This document shows positions 44,779 to 53,965 of a DNA stretch of 64,000 nt, one piece after another. A model generated the notes under the pieces. It saw only the letters and a program-made list of their open reading frames with translations, searched no databases and was not told where the DNA came from. The position numbers and the translations under genes are program-made. The stretch comes from Ruminococcus sp. (GTDB taxonomy: Bacteria > Bacillota > Clostridia > Oscillospirales > Ruminococcaceae): positions 124,001-188,000 of the forward strand of contig JAFUQX010000058.1 of assembly GCA_017472145.1 (NCBI GenBank), read 5' to 3'. Position 1 is the stretch's first letter, and each line of letters starts with the position of its first letter.

Positions 44779-45888
44779 TTACATCTCCTCAATCCAATCT
44801 TTCATCCACAGCAGAAAGTCATTTTTTTTACTCTCATCAATTGAAAAGGTACCGTCTTCATTATAAATGTAACTATCCGGAACGCCCTCAAATTCAACCG
44901 TATGTTCTGACGTGAATTCTTCGATATCCCGGCCTTCCTGCAGATCTCCGATCGCAAGCAAATCGGTGCATGCGTTTCGGAATGTTTCCTCCATTACGCT
45001 GACAGACGGCTGATAATTATAGGAAGCAAGAAGCTTTGCATTATTTTCCAGATCACCGGAGCACTGTTCATTTTCAATCTGAAGCTTGGCAGTATTCTCC
45101 GGCTCAGCCTGTACATAAGCAGACGCCTTCATCAATGCACGTGTATACGCTGCTGCTGCCTCCGGGTGCTCCGATGCTGCCGATGTTGTTACAAACGCTG
45201 CACAGCAATACTCATCCTTAAACTTTTCATCCTCTGTGAGATCTAAGATTTTTGTAAAGCCGTATTCTGCCTCTGCCGATGCTGCTACCGGATCATGCAG
45301 CGCAACAGCGTCTACTGCTCCATTGGCTAAGGCCAGCGGCAAATCGGTCAGATTATATACGACCAATTCGATTTCCATATTGTTTGTACTTACACCAATT
45401 CCAAGATCCGCAAGCTTTCTTTTCAGTGCCACTACTGAAGAATCGCTCATTCCAGGAACACCGATCTTTTTTCCCTTCAGGTCAGAAAGGTCATCAATGT
45501 CTGAATCTGCGGATACATAGTACTTTGTGCAGCCTGTGTGAAGTCCTGCCGTAAAAGTGATTTCGAGGCCGCTGTCCACCTGCGGAATCAGGCTTCCAGC
45601 CAGACCCACACATGCATCAATTTGTCCGGATGCAACCAGATCTGCTGTCTGCTGCATGTCGATTTCTACAAGCTCATACTGAATACCTGCATCATTGAAT
45701 TCTTCTTCAAAATAGCCATTATCCGCTGCAATATGTAACGGGGCCAGGCACAAAGAACCATTCGCAGTCCCGATTTTAAAGACATAAGCATCACCACTTT
45801 CCTTGCTGCTTCCGCAGCCGGTAAGAAAAAGCGTCAATGACAGTGTGAAGGCCAGAACAAAAGAAAATAATCTCTTTATATTTCTCAT
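44779..45888 (-). CDS. ABC transporter substrate-binding lipoprotein (SsuA/NMT1 type)
   Basis: A 369-residue lipoprotein with a signal peptide and lipobox LTGC near residue 25. The mature part is an NMT1/SsuA-like binding fold (FKIGTANGSLCLAPLHIAAD, MQQTADLVASGQIDACVGLA, LKGKKIGVPGMSDSSVVALK). This clade binds sulfonates, nitrate, taurine or pyrimidine precursors. Its place behind the nitrogenase-like operon suggests the ligand is the organosulfur substrate of the system; the ligand is not known. The ribosome site is GAAAGAGG. Confidence 0.9.
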   Translation of the reverse strand: MRNIKRLFSFVLAFTLSLTLFLTGCGSSKESGDAYVFKIGTANGSLCLAPLHIAADNGYFEEEFNDAGIQYELVEIDMQQTADLVASGQIDACVGLAGSLIPQVDSGLEITFTAGLHTGCTKYYVSADSDIDDLSDLKGKKIGVPGMSDSSVVALKRKLADLGIGVSTNNMEIELVVYNLTDLPLALANGAVDAVALHDPVAASAEAEYGFTKILDLTEDEKFKDEYCCAAFVTTSAASEHPEAAAAYTRALMKASAYVQAEPENTAKLQIENEQCSGDLENNAKLLASYNYQPSVSVMEETFRNACTDLLAIGDLQEGRDIEEFTSEHTVEFEGVPDSYIYNEDGTFSIDESKKNDFLLWMKDWIEEM

Positions 45889-45945
45889 AAATATAACCTC
45901 TTTCTAATTTTCCTCATCGTTTTGATGTTTTCGTTTCGCCTATGA

Positions 45946-45993
45946 TAAAAAAATGGACAGCCAAAGGTTTTTACTGAAAACCTCCGGTTGTCC
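45946..45993 (-). terminator. Terminator-like hairpin between the NifX-like gene and the importer genes
   Basis: Minus-strand stem built from GGACA/TGTCC and AGGTTTT/AAAACCT with a short loop, followed by ATTTTTTTAT. No promoter is evident before the importer genes, so it probably sets a read-through ratio between enzyme and transporter. Its 5' arm shares AACCRGAGGTTTT with the hairpin at 52416-52467. Confidence 0.75.
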
Positions 45994-46017
45994 GGTCAAT
46001 TCATTATTGAAGAAATT

Positions 46018-46491
46018 CTATCCTCTAAGGGATTCGTGTTTGTCAATGCGGCTGTAATAGAATGTAATTTTATCAAGGGCCTCCTCTGCCGAGCAGCTGA
46101 CATCAAAGGCCGATATGGCTTTTCGCTCAAGCTGCTTCTGAATATGGAAACCGATCTTCTTACATACAACGCATCTGCAATCTGAAATAAGCATAACTTT
46201 GGATGATAGGTCACCCTGTCCGCTGCATCCGCCTCCAGCAGAGCTTCCGCAGCCTCCATGAGCACGGTCGCCGCATCCGCCGGATGAGCCGCATCTATTC
46301 AACAAGGCTGCTGTCTCATCCCGGATCTTATCCGGATGAAAGATTCTTTCTTCAGCCTGTCTGTATACACCATCTGTTACTTCATAAATAATGAAGCTCT
46401 TGGCTGATCCAAAGGTTTCATCAATCTGCTTTCCGTCAGAGGATGCAATTGCAATTTTATAAGACAAAGCTGCCGCCCCCATTAGTTCCAT
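46018..46491 (-). CDS. NifX/NafY-like cofactor-binding protein with Cys/Gly-rich insert
   Basis: About 149-157 residues of the dinitrogenase iron-molybdenum cofactor family: YKIAIASSDGKQIDETFGSA, FIIYEVTDGVYRQAEERIF and VMLISDCRCVVCKKIG. Residues about 86-113 form a Gly/Cys-rich insert with four cysteines (NRCGSSGGCGDRAHGGCGSS onward) not seen in the second NifX-like protein here. It could carry or insert an Fe-S cofactor. The start is uncertain: ATG 46491 overlaps the NifK-like gene, and a TTG at 46467 better fits the family N-terminus. Confidence 0.82.
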   Translation of the reverse strand: MELMGAAALSYKIAIASSDGKQIDETFGSAKSFIIYEVTDGVYRQAEERIFHPDKIRDETAALLNRCGSSGGCGDRAHGGCGSSAGGGCSGQGDLSSKVMLISDCRCVVCKKIGFHIQKQLERKAISAFDVSCSAEEALDKITFYYSRIDKHESLRG

Positions 46492-47780
46492 CTCTGAACA
46501 GCAACAGAATAAATGTCCTCAATCAGACGAATTCCGCCAGTATAGCCTACATAGAAATCATCCAGAACCACTTTATCCTGTACCGGCCAGGAAATGTTCA
46601 GATAATGTCCGAACATCTTTTCTGTAAGCTCTTTTTCATAATAGCTGCCAAGAATCAGCGGATACCCATGGTAATCATGCGCCTGGATCTCATTGTGGAT
46701 TTTATATCCGTCTGTTTCAAAGCGAACTTCTGCCTTCAGGCCATAATTCAGGTTCTCAAATTCTGCCCGGATCTGATCCTGAAACGCCTTTGGCGTATCA
46801 TCCGTTATAAACTGCTTTGCGGGCACAAGTCCCAGATCATTTACAAGGAACTTCGTAAGGCCAAGTGCGTACTGTGCATCTGCAACAACAGAAAACTGCT
46901 TGGCCATAACACGGGTTTCCAGGAACATATCCGCATACCGCTCTATCAAATAATAGTAATAGTTTTCATGCTCATTGATGATGCCTTCTATCTTCTGTTC
47001 ATCAACGCCTGCAAACTTACCCACTTCTCTGAGGAATTTGCTTGTTTCATAAGCACCGATCGGCAACGTAGGATAATGAAGATACGGAATCCCCAGCTTC
47101 TTCTCCATTTTCTTCATGTTGCCTACAGATACCCAAGGCGACACAAGCAGGTTAAATTCTGCCTTCGGAATGCGGTTGATATTCTCAATACCGCGCTGAT
47201 ATCCAAATATAGTATTCGGCGTCAGTCCAAGCTCTGCAATCAGCTTTTCCAGTTCTCTGATATTTCCAAGCCAAAATAAATCCTGATAAGGAACGTCGGC
47301 CCATATGTTCACCAGTCCCTTTTCCTTTTCATCAGACTTTTCCAGATACTGCTCAATAATTGCATCAATTACCTGCTCGTGGCCTTTATAATTATTCCCC
47401 TTAAAGCCTGCTGTGGAAGCGAAAATGACAGGCTTATCTGCATCCTCATATCGGCTGACGACCTCTCCCGTATCATCACCCACGATTTCCGGAATACAGC
47501 CGGTCAGTACCACATAAAGATCCGCATCGATCACCTTCAGCGCATTTTCGATGGTTGTATCCAGCTTTTTTACACCGCCGAATACTACGTCCTTCTCATT
47601 GATGCTGGTACAGGGAAAAATATTCGGTGAAAAATAGCCGCTGCTTCCGATGGAATCGGAAAGCTTCTGTGCACATCCGGGGCCAGAGTGCAGCACCGGA
47701 ATTGCTCGTGTGATGGCCTGTACTGTCTGCATGGCTCCCATTGCGCATTTGTATCTCTGTTTGTCCAGTAACTTCGCCAT
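46482..47780 (-). CDS. Nitrogenase-like beta subunit (NifK/NifN-type), pair 2
   Basis: A 432-residue component 1 homologue with P-cluster-type cysteines at Cys12, Cys36 and Cys95 (YKCAMGAM, HSGPGCAQ, TGCIPEIVGDD) and VVFGGVKKL. It is short like NifN. NifN of nitrogen fixers has lost most of these cysteines while this protein keeps all three, so an intact P-cluster-like site is possible. The stop and start overlap (TAATG) with the alpha-type partner upstream indicates coupled translation. Confidence 0.88.
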   Translation of the reverse strand: MAKLLDKQRYKCAMGAMQTVQAITRAIPVLHSGPGCAQKLSDSIGSSGYFSPNIFPCTSINEKDVVFGGVKKLDTTIENALKVIDADLYVVLTGCIPEIVGDDTGEVVSRYEDADKPVIFASTAGFKGNNYKGHEQVIDAIIEQYLEKSDEKEKGLVNIWADVPYQDLFWLGNIRELEKLIAELGLTPNTIFGYQRGIENINRIPKAEFNLLVSPWVSVGNMKKMEKKLGIPYLHYPTLPIGAYETSKFLREVGKFAGVDEQKIEGIINEHENYYYYLIERYADMFLETRVMAKQFSVVADAQYALGLTKFLVNDLGLVPAKQFITDDTPKAFQDQIRAEFENLNYGLKAEVRFETDGYKIHNEIQAHDYHGYPLILGSYYEKELTEKMFGHYLNISWPVQDKVVLDDFYVGYTGGIRLIEDIYSVAVQRWN

Positions 47781-49243
47781 TACTTCTTCGCCTCCTCTAA
47801 GAATTTGTCAACGTTCTGCTTATACCACCAATCTGTGTAAGGAAGCTTTACCCTTCTGGCCAGATTCTTCTCAAAGCTGCGGTTATGAATACTGTCCAAA
47901 ATGGACTGCGCAAATTCCAATGTATGCTTGTAGCCAAAGATCATGTATTCGTCTGCAACATATACAGCAGGTGTTCCGTTCTTGATCGCCCATACAGTAG
48001 AGCCGGGATGTCTTGACAGGTACAGATCCGGCTGATACTTGTTCAGAATATTCATCACTTCATAATTCTGCTGATCTGCCACACTGGCCTCAAAGTCTAC
48101 ATCATTTTCCAGCAGATATTCCATGGACGGCGGAACATCTCCGTTTTCGTATTTCTTGTCATAATGCCACGCAAGCGCCCATACGACTTCAATTCCAAGC
48201 TCGTTCAGGACTCTGGAAACCTCAAATGTATAACCGGGGCCCATACCAAGAACCGCCTTTAAGCCCTTTAATTCCTTTTTGATTGCTTCAATCTGCGGAA
48301 TATAAATCGCACGCTGCTCCTCAATATATTTTTCTACAGCCTCACTTCTGTCTGTAACTCTTCCGATTTCACGAAGCCATGTCTCAAATCCAGCAATACC
48401 AAGCGGATTGATGGTTCTGATATATGGAACGCCATATTTTTCCTCCAGACCGTTGCCAAGATAATTTCCCAGCGTTCCGCAGATACAGGTAGTAGCCAGT
48501 GATTCTGATATGTGACTTAATTCCTCAACTGTAGAATTACAATAGAGGAAAATCGGTTCCAGATCAAAGTTCTTAAAGATTTCTATAATCTCCGGTCTTG
48601 CACTCTCATAGAAATTCTTAAAGTTAATGGTGTTTCTCTTCTGCTTCGGCGGCTGTACAATACTGCTCAGTACGGCATGGTCCGAAATATCAAAACCAGT
48701 TGCCCAGATTCTTGACTTGAATCCTTCACAGTGTACGGCCACGATCGGCACATCTACTTCAGCTTTTACATCATCTACAACACTGTCGATATCTTCACCG
48801 ATAATACCTGTTGCACAGGAGCTTGTTACAAAGATCGCCTTCGGTGAATACCTTTCATTCACTTCGAGGATAATTTTTCTAAGTGCCTCGGCTGAACCAA
48901 AGATGGTATCCTTCTCATTCATATCGGTTCCGACATATACGGTGTTATTGGTTACACCGCGCTTTTTGGCCATTACCTTATCCAGATAATATGCCCCTGC
49001 GCTTGCGACAGAACAGCCTGCCGGGCCGTGATGAATGATTGCCACATCTCTGATGGCCGAAAGCTGACCTAACGCACAGCTTGATAAGCAGGTACTGGAC
49101 TGGGAAAAGCATCGTGAACATCCTTTTAAAGTACCGCAGCTGCTCTGACTGGCCAGATCACTGAGCGTACCAATGTAACCTGTAATCGAACCAATGCGGT
49201 TTTCTCTGGTCGCTACATTGGAGCTATCTAAATTGAATGCCAT
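47780..49243 (-). CDS. Nitrogenase-like alpha subunit (NifD/NifE-type), pair 2
   Basis: A 487-residue alpha-type subunit. P-cluster-type cysteines are Cys52, Cys77 and Cys143 (SSTCLSSC, HGPAGC, SSCATGIIGED). The cofactor cysteine is Cys253 or Cys255 (TTCICGTLG). The His442 position appears to be Tyr (AVYVADEYMIFGY). Counterparts of Gln191 and His195 are Trp180 and Phe184. Loss of the His ligand with retention of Cys is the pattern of the scaffold subunit NifE, so this pair may mature the cofactor for pair 1, or act on its own substrate. Extra cysteines at 36, 42 and 45 lie in an N-terminal extension. Confidence 0.88.
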   Translation of the reverse strand: MAFNLDSSNVATRENRIGSITGYIGTLSDLASQSSCGTLKGCSRCFSQSSTCLSSCALGQLSAIRDVAIIHHGPAGCSVASAGAYYLDKVMAKKRGVTNNTVYVGTDMNEKDTIFGSAEALRKIILEVNERYSPKAIFVTSSCATGIIGEDIDSVVDDVKAEVDVPIVAVHCEGFKSRIWATGFDISDHAVLSSIVQPPKQKRNTINFKNFYESARPEIIEIFKNFDLEPIFLYCNSTVEELSHISESLATTCICGTLGNYLGNGLEEKYGVPYIRTINPLGIAGFETWLREIGRVTDRSEAVEKYIEEQRAIYIPQIEAIKKELKGLKAVLGMGPGYTFEVSRVLNELGIEVVWALAWHYDKKYENGDVPPSMEYLLENDVDFEASVADQQNYEVMNILNKYQPDLYLSRHPGSTVWAIKNGTPAVYVADEYMIFGYKHTLEFAQSILDSIHNRSFEKNLARRVKLPYTDWWYKQNVDKFLEEAKK

Positions 49244-49254
49244 ATAACCCCTCC

Positions 49255-50253
49255 TTAACCCTGATACGCTTCGTTGAAAAGATTGGTGGACAGATAGCGG
49301 AGTCCCGTATCAGGCAAAACAGCCACGATCGTTTTTCCTGCATTTTCTTCCCGCTTTGCAAGCTGCGTTGCAGCATAAATTGCAGCACCCGAAGATGTCC
49401 CTATCAGAATTCCATCCGTCTTGGCGACTTCTCTTGCAGCTTTATAGGCCTCAATCGTTTCCACCTCAAGCTTCTCATCATAGATATGTAAATCCATTGT
49501 TGACGGAATCCTCTCTGCTGGAACGCCCTCAAAGGGATGAACGCCTGTGATTTCCTCCGGCTCCGGATTTTCAGCACTCGGCAATGAATTTACGCCCGGC
49601 TGTATGGCAACTACCTTTATATCAGGATTTTTTGACTTCAAAAACCTGCCTGTTCCTGATACAGTTCCGCCTGTTCCTACATTTGCCACAAGAATATCTA
49701 CCTTGCCTTCTGTATCTTCCCAGATTTCCGGACCTGTTGTTGCTTCGTGAATGGCTGGATTTGCAGGATTTGCCGTCTGATCAACAAAGAAAATATCCTT
49801 TTCCTTCGACAGAACCTCTTCTCGAAGGGCCTTGATCGCAGCCACGAAATCGCCGCCGGTTTCCTGAAGGGTCCTGGCAATGGCCGGCTCCTCCGACAGC
49901 TTAATGGCTTCGCCGCCAAAAGCCTTGATTACCTGGAATCTCTCCTGACTGACCTGATCCTGAATATATACACGGAACTTATATCCCTTAGCAGCCGCTA
50001 TTGCAGCCAGTCCGATTCCCGTATTCCCGCTGGTAGTCTCTACGATCGTATCGCCCGGCTTTAAAAGGCCTCTTTTTTCTGCATCCTCTATCATCGCCAG
50101 TGCAATTCTGTCTTTTACACTCTGATTGGGATTGTAATACTCCAGCTTCACCAGGATTTTCGCATGTAAACCATGCTTCGCTTCATAGTTCCTGATCTCC
50201 AGAAGAGGCGTTTTCCCCACAAGCTCTGTAATGGATCCATATACCTTTGCCAT
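49255..50253 (-). CDS. Divergent cysteine synthase-like enzyme inside the nitrogenase-like operon
   Basis: A 332-residue fold-type II PLP enzyme. The PLP lysine lies in [17 protein letters not shown] and the substrate loop is [12 protein letters not shown], as in CysK. The helix region usually reading PDTMSVERR is QDQVSQERFQVIKAFGG, and residues 235-260 (GVNSLPSAENPEPEEITGVH) replace the usual HKIQGIG stretch. A canonical CysK is encoded at 52667-53605, so this paralogue may use a different acceptor or thiol, for example the product of the reductase. It lies between nifH and the NifD-like gene. The start is the ATG after GAGAGGATG. Confidence 0.88.
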   Translation of the reverse strand: MAKVYGSITELVGKTPLLEIRNYEAKHGLHAKILVKLEYYNPNQSVKDRIALAMIEDAEKRGLLKPGDTIVETTSGNTGIGLAAIAAAKGYKFRVYIQDQVSQERFQVIKAFGGEAIKLSEEPAIARTLQETGGDFVAAIKALREEVLSKEKDIFFVDQTANPANPAIHEATTGPEIWEDTEGKVDILVANVGTGGTVSGTGRFLKSKNPDIKVVAIQPGVNSLPSAENPEPEEITGVHPFEGVPAERIPSTMDLHIYDEKLEVETIEAYKAAREVAKTDGILIGTSSGAAIYAATQLAKREENAGKTIVAVLPDTGLRYLSTNLFNEAYQG

Positions 50254-50269
50254 TTTTCTCATCCTCTCA

Positions 50270-51487
<1,218 letters not shown>

Positions 51488-51495
<8 letters not shown>

Positions 51496-52360
51496 GTGAA
51501 AACGTTTCCTTTACATTTATTTTTCTCTGATAAATCTGATCGCCGTATTCTGACTTTCCAGGCACACCGACTGCATCCGCACGACAATGCTGGCAGTGAC
51601 GGAAAACATCAATGTATTTTGAAGCCCTCATTCTTGCTTCATCAATCTGCGCACAAACCGGTGCTTTCTGATCGGCTAATTCATACTGGGGAATAAGCGG
51701 AATAATGTTATAGATACTGGCCCCGGCCTCCTTTACGGTTCTGGCTATTTCCTCAATATGCTCTCCGTTGATCTCCGGAACAAGAACCGTATTTACCTTG
51801 ATCGTTATTCCGGCACCGGAAATCTTCTGAATGCCCTTCAATTGATTTTCAATCAGAATTCGGGCTCCTTCCACGCCTTCATATCTTTTTCCATGATAAA
51901 TAATATATTTGTTCAGCTTTGCCTCTATTTCCGGATCTACCGCATTCACAGTTACTGTCAGTGAGTCGATCCCCACCTCAATCACTTCATCTGCTTTTTC
52001 ATAGAGCAGAAGCCCATTTGTACTCATACACTTGATAAGGCCCGGAAATCTTTCCTTCACCTTCCTGAATGTCTCCAAAGCATAATCTGTTGCAAGCGTA
52101 TCTCCCGGGCCAGCAATTCCTGCAACTGTTATTTCCGGGCAGATCCCCAAAGCCTTTTCCAGTATATCTATGCTTTCATCCGGCGTGATCACTTTGGAGG
52201 TAACACCTGGTCTGTCTTCCACATCATTTATGACTCTGTCACAGAATCTACAGGCAATATTACACCCCGGACTGACCGGCAAATGGATTCTTCCAACATT
52301 ATTCTTGTGCCCGCCAAAGCACGGATGAGAATTCTGCAATTCCTGATATGTATTGCTCAT
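51488..52360 (-). CDS. nifB: NifB-like radical SAM cofactor synthase
   Basis: A 290-residue radical SAM enzyme opening with HPCFGGHKNNVGRIHLPVSP and the CX3CX2C motif at Cys33, Cys37, Cys40 (CNIACRFC). It has AGPGDTLA and ends with the NifB-type FRHCQHCRADAVGVPG. NifB fuses two 4Fe-4S clusters with a carbide and sulfur to give NifB-co, the 8Fe core of nitrogenase cofactors. Its presence argues that the D/K-like proteins hold a complex cofactor rather than only cubane clusters. It precedes the NifX-like and nifH genes. Confidence 0.93.
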
Positions 52361-52415
52361 GCTGTTTCCCGCCTTCTTTCCCTATGAATTTGCACCATAT
52401 AATGCAGTAGACCAA

Positions 52416-52467
52416 ACAAAAAAGCCAGAGGTATTGTCACTGCGTCGCCTTAACAAAACCTCTGGTT
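52416..52467 (-). terminator. Terminator-like hairpin between yezD and nifB
   Basis: Minus-strand stem CCAGAGGT/ACCTCTGG with a 25-base loop, then CTTTTTTG. It would reduce transcription into nifB from the cysK promoter, separating cysteine synthase expression from the nitrogenase-like genes. A separate nifB promoter was not recognised in the 55 bases that follow. The 5' arm resembles the hairpin at 45946-45993. Confidence 0.75.
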
Positions 52468-52473
52468 TTCCAG

Positions 52474-52635
52474 TCAGTCTTTTAATCTGAATTTTTCTGT
52501 TTTATCGATCTGAATGACCTTCCCATCCTGCACAATGAGGGTAACACTCCCGTACTTCATGGTACTCAGCAGCTTTTTGAGAATTTCTAAATGTGAACGT
52601 TCCAGTGTCTGCTTATCGATACTTGCTTCACTCAT
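52474..52635 (-). CDS. YezD-like small protein (DUF2292)
   Basis: A 53-residue protein beginning MSEASIDKQTLERSHLEILK and containing KYGSVTLIVQDGKVIQIDKT, the pattern of the YezD/DUF2292 family found next to cysteine and sulfur assimilation genes in Firmicutes. The ATG is preceded by GGAGGTGAATGTGA. It lies 31 bases after cysK in the same transcript. The molecular role of the family is not known to me. Confidence 0.88.
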   Translation of the reverse strand: MSEASIDKQTLERSHLEILKKLLSTMKYGSVTLIVQDGKVIQIDKTEKFRLKD

Positions 52636-52666
52636 TCACATTCACCTCCGTTTCATTTCCAAACAA

Positions 52667-53605
52667 TTAATTGTTGCTGAACAGCGGTGTAGACAAATAT
52701 CTGTCACCGGAATCCGGAAGCAGTGCAACAATGGTTTTTCCTGCATTTTCCGGTCTGTTTGCGAGAATGGAGGCGGCCTTTAACGCTGCACCCGATGAAA
52801 TACCTACCAGAATACCTTCGGTTACTGCAAAGGTTCTGCCTTCTGCAAATGCATCATCATTCTCTACAGCAATAACCTCATCATAAATACCAGTGTTCAG
52901 TACATCCGGTACAAATCCTGCGCCAATTCCCTGAATCTTGTGCGGGCCGGATGTTCCTGCGGAGAGCACCGGACTTCCGGCCGGCTCTACTGCAACGATC
53001 TTTACATCCGGATTCTTTTCCTTCAGATACTCGCCAACGCCTGTGATCGTACCGCCTGTACCAACACCTGCAACGAAAATATCAACCTTTCCATCTGTCT
53101 GTTCCCAGATCTCAGGACCTGTTGTCGCCTTATGCACTGCGGGATTTGCCGGATTTACAAACTGACCCAGAATAACTGCACCATCAATTTCTTCCTTCAG
53201 CTCCTCGGCCTTTGCAATAGCCCCCTTCATACCCTTCGCACCTTCCGTCAGTACCAGCTCGGCGCCATAAGCCTTCAGGAGATTTCTTCTTTCCACGCTC
53301 ATTGTATCCGGCAGTGTAAGGATCGCCCTGTAGCCCTTCGCCGCTGCGACAGCTGCCAGGCCAATTCCGGTATTGCCGCTTGTAGGCTCAATAATTGTTG
53401 CACCCTCCTTTAAGAGACCTTTCTTTTCTGCATCCTCAATCATGGCCAGAGCAATACGATCCTTTACAGAACCAGCCGGATTCAGGTATTCCAGCTTTGC
53501 AAGAATAACAGCATTTGATATTCCCTTCTTTTTTGCATAGCCGTTCAGCTTCAGAATCGGTGTGCCTCCGATCAGCTCCAGTGCGCTTTCTTTGATCTTA
53601 CTCAT
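52667..53605 (-). CDS. cysK: Cysteine synthase (O-acetylserine sulfhydrylase)
   Basis: A 312-residue canonical CysK: PLP lysine in [17 protein letters not shown], substrate loop [42 protein letters not shown] and GISSGAAL. It joins sulfide to O-acetylserine. The start is the ATG with GGAGG 10 bases upstream; an upstream extension of five codons lacks a site. It is the first large gene behind the poly-Cys leader and attenuator, so its expression should rise when charged Cys-tRNA falls. Confidence 0.96.
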   Translation of the reverse strand: MSKIKESALELIGGTPILKLNGYAKKKGISNAVILAKLEYLNPAGSVKDRIALAMIEDAEKKGLLKEGATIIEPTSGNTGIGLAAVAAAKGYRAILTLPDTMSVERRNLLKAYGAELVLTEGAKGMKGAIAKAEELKEEIDGAVILGQFVNPANPAVHKATTGPEIWEQTDGKVDIFVAGVGTGGTITGVGEYLKEKNPDVKIVAVEPAGSPVLSAGTSGPHKIQGIGAGFVPDVLNTGIYDEVIAVENDDAFAEGRTFAVTEGILVGISSGAALKAASILANRPENAGKTIVALLPDSGDRYLSTPLFSNN

Positions 53606-53652
53606 GATAATTACCTCCATTAGTTGAATTTTCTGATTTTAGATTTTTATGT

Positions 53653-53687
53653 AAAAAGCAGCTGCCATATGCTTATGACAGCTGCTT
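53653..53687 (-). terminator. Attenuator terminator in the cysK leader
   Basis: Minus-strand stem AAGCAGCTG/CAGCTGCTT, extended inward by CATA/TATG, then TTTTT. Located 29 bases downstream of the poly-Cys leader stop codon and 47 bases upstream of cysK. It competes with the antiterminator pairing listed separately. Confidence 0.85.
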
Positions 53688-53735
53688 ACAGATACACCTT
53701 CGTATTGTTCGTAAGCTACGTACATAACGCATATG
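53666..53735 (-). promoter_or_regulatory. Antiterminator pairing segments of the cysK leader
   Basis: On the minus strand CATATGCGTTATG (53723-53735, inside the leader peptide gene just after its Cys codons) can pair with CATAAGCATATG (53666-53677, the loop of the terminator) over 12 bases with one bulge. GCTTAC and GTAAGC between them extend the helix. A ribosome stalled on the Cys codons would leave this helix free to form and block the terminator. Confidence 0.75.
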
Positions 53736-53820
53736 AAACACACATCGCACAGCAACAACAGCAGCGACACATGTCACGGTATTCACATCTTCTGTTAACC
53801 ACTGCCATATTCATTCTCAT
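53716..53820 (-). CDS. Poly-cysteine leader peptide of the cysK operon
   Basis: A 34-codon gene, start ATG with AGAGGAG eight bases upstream. The peptide begins MRMNMAVVNRRCEYRDMC and continues RCCCCCAMCVSYALCT. Nine of the codons are Cys, with five in a row. It starts about 58 bases after the -10 of a strong promoter and stops 29 bases before an intrinsic terminator. This is the textbook layout of ribosome-mediated attenuation, with cysteine as the sensed amino acid. Confidence 0.88.
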   Translation of the reverse strand: MRMNMAVVNRRCEYRDMCRCCCCCAMCVSYALCT

Positions 53821-53877
53821 AACTGCTGCTCCTCTCTTCCCTATCTTTTAGATAGGCTTTGTATGTTTTACAAGTTG

Positions 53878-53965
53878 ATTATACACCACTTTTCCTGCTT
53901 TGTCAATAGCATTTTCCAAAAAAATTATATATGTATTTCCTTTTATGCGTTATAGCTTTCTGCTA
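53878..53965 (-). promoter_or_regulatory. Promoter/operator of the cysK-yezD-nifB operon (twin copy 2)
   Basis: Minus-strand TTGACA at 53901-53906, 17-base spacer, TATAAT at 53878-53883. Upstream and downstream sequence nearly repeats that at 42816-42905: CTATAAC, ATAAAAGGAA, GGAAAATGCTATTGACAAA, GGAAAAGTGGTGTATAATCA, ACAAAGCCTATC. The upstream part touches the C-S lyase stop codon. Confidence 0.85.
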
